NCBI GenBank assembly: GCA_964451605.1
Contig: CAYVJA010000107.1
Coordinates: 1-5,768, forward strand
Length of the DNA stretch: 5,768 bases
DNA from: JAQVSH01 sp964451605
GTDB taxonomy: Bacteria; Bacteroidota; Bacteroidia; Bacteroidales; UBA4181
Reading direction: 5' to 3'
Part shown: piece by piece, positions 4,720-5,768 of the stretch
How positions within the stretch are numbered: position 1 is the stretch's first letter
How the letters are laid out: every line of letters starts with the position of its first letter
Notes under the pieces: model-generated
Databases searched by the model: none
Seen by the model: the letters and a program-made list of their open reading frames with translations, nothing else
What the model was told of the DNA's origin: nothing
Translations under genes and position numbers: made by a program

Positions 4720-5768
4720 ACTATTTTCTCATAGCAGGCGAGGCTTCGGGCGATTTACACGGTTCGAACCTGATTCACGGGCTTAAACTTGCCGACCCGG
4801 ATGCGAGGTTTCGCGGTTGGGGTGGTGATTTGATGGCAGCAGAAGGGATGGAGTTGAACCGGCACTACCGGACTACGGCGTTTATGGGGATTTGGGAGGT
4901 GTTGAAAAATCTGCGTACGGTTTTCCGTAATCTGAAGCAATGTCAGCAGGAGNNNNNNNNNNNNNNNNNNNNNNNNNNNNNNNNNNNNNNNNNNNNNNNN
5001 NNNNNNNNNNNNNNNNNCGGGGTTTAGAACTTTTTATTATATCTCTCCCAAAATTTGGGCCTGGAAGGCCTCCCGGGTCGAGATCATTAAGAAGTATATC
5101 GATGAGATGTTTATTATATTTCCCTTCGAAAAGGAGTTTTATGCCCGATACAACTACCATAAGGTCCATTTTGAAGGGAATCCGCTGATTGATGCAATTG
5201 ACGAAAAAAGAGCCGCTCTGCCCTCAAGAGCCGACTTTCTGCAGAAGAATCAGCTATCGGAGAAGCCTGTTGTGGCGCTTCTGTGCGGCAGCCGGAAACA
5301 GGAGATTTCGTTGATTTTACCGGAGATGCTGGAGGCTGCCAGGGCCTTTCCCGACCGGCAGTTTGTGATAGCCGGTGCCCCTTCGATAGACGAGAGTTAC
5401 TATCAACAATTTCTCGGGGGTTTTGATACCAAGGTGGTTATGCAACAGACGTACGGGCTTTTGCAACATGCGGAAGCTGCAGTGGTTACTTCCGGAACAG
5501 CCGCCCTCGAAACGGCTCTTTTCGAGGTGCCACAGGTAGTATGCTATAAAACCAGTTCTATTTCGTATCATGTCGGGATCCACTTTCTGAAAATCCCCTA
5601 TTTCTCTCTGGTTAACATCATTATGGGCCGGGAGGTGGTGAAAGAGATTCTTCAGTTCAAACTGGCTTCCGAAATAGAACAGGAGTTACGAAAAATTCTT
5701 ACTGATTCACGATACAAAGAAGAGATGCTCACCAATTACCGGAAACTGAAAGAGATCTCCGGCGGAGC
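4716..5768 (+). CDS. lpxB: Lipid A disaccharide synthase (assembly gap inside; 3' end outside window)
   Basis: LpxB, a GT19 glycosyltransferase at the inner membrane, joins UDP-2,3-diacylglucosamine and lipid X to give the lipid A disaccharide. The start MNYFLIAGEASGDLHGS is the family opening, and the G-G-D-L-M-A-A-E-G and A-F-M-G-I-W-E-V-L motifs follow. After the N run, reading from 5020 gives G-F-R-T-F-Y-Y-I-S-P-K-I-W-A-W-K, then F-P-F-E-K-E-F-Y, E-G-N-P-L-I-D, C-G-S-R-K-Q-E-I, T-S-G-T-A-A-L-E-T-A and S-L-V-N-I-I-M-G-R-E-V-V-K-E, all LpxB hallmarks, with no stop up to 5768. Frames before and after the gap disagree, and a true gap of 3k+1 bases would fix this. Some 25-30 residues (the P-D-V-x-x-x-x-D-Y-P-G-F-N segment) are hidden. 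Perhaps 15-25 C-terminal residues lie past the edge. The start codon lies in a repeat unit, with no visible ribosome-binding site other than the AGAG of the repeat. Confidence 0.94.
4953..5017. other. Assembly gap (65 N) inside lpxB
   Basis: Sixty-five N characters interrupt lpxB. The frame on the two sides is consistent only if the true length is 3k+1, and family comparison suggests roughly 73-90 bases. The recorded length is therefore likely an estimate. Confidence 0.95.

Overview
The window looks like a chromosomal segment from an anaerobic member of the Bacteroidota, most likely order Bacteroidales. Three things point there. The sodium-pump decarboxylase alpha subunit has the divergent sequence I associate with Bacteroidales. 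surE is followed directly by lpxB. The promoter-like sites match the Bacteroidota -7 consensus TAnnTTTG, with little Shine-Dalgarno signal. Genus cannot be fixed from the sequence alone.

Layout. Bases 1-201 (minus strand) are the first 67 codons of pheT, the phenylalanyl-tRNA synthetase beta chain, running off the left edge. Bases 202-424 are a divergent intergenic region with one promoter-like element facing each way. On the plus strand follow oadG (425-697), oadA (725-2608) and oadB (2624-3753), which encode the gamma, alpha and beta subunits of a membrane-bound, biotin-dependent, Na+-pumping oxaloacetate decarboxylase. surE (3772-4536), a survival-type nucleotidase, starts 18 bases after oadB. 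A 179-base spacer full of 8-base tandem repeats separates surE from lpxB (4716 to the right edge, 3' end missing), the lipid A disaccharide synthase. Runs of N at 2872-2908 (inside oadB) and 4953-5017 (inside lpxB) are assembly gaps. In both genes the family similarity resumes after the gap in a different frame, so the N counts are estimates and not true lengths.

How the genes work together. OadA transfers the carboxyl group of oxaloacetate to its own biotin. OadB decarboxylates the carboxybiotin and exports Na+. OadG anchors and assembles the complex. The spacings oadG-oadA-oadB-surE (27, 15 and 18 bases) with no terminator suggest one transcript that may also reach lpxB. SurE and LpxB have housekeeping roles (nucleotide salvage or stress, and outer-membrane lipid A) with no obvious biochemical link to the pump.

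The most unusual item is the surE-lpxB spacer. It opens with an AATGCTCT octamer array that includes the surE stop codon and closes with the reverse-complement array that includes the lpxB start codon. The two could pair as a 23-bp perfect stem across the spacer. Two other unrelated arrays, also of period 8, lie between them. The second theme is the divergence of the decarboxylase: an AccB-like 'thumb' in the biotin domain, an E-A-M-K-T biotin site, altered carboxyltransferase motifs, and His where Klebsiella OadB has the functionally important Asn373.
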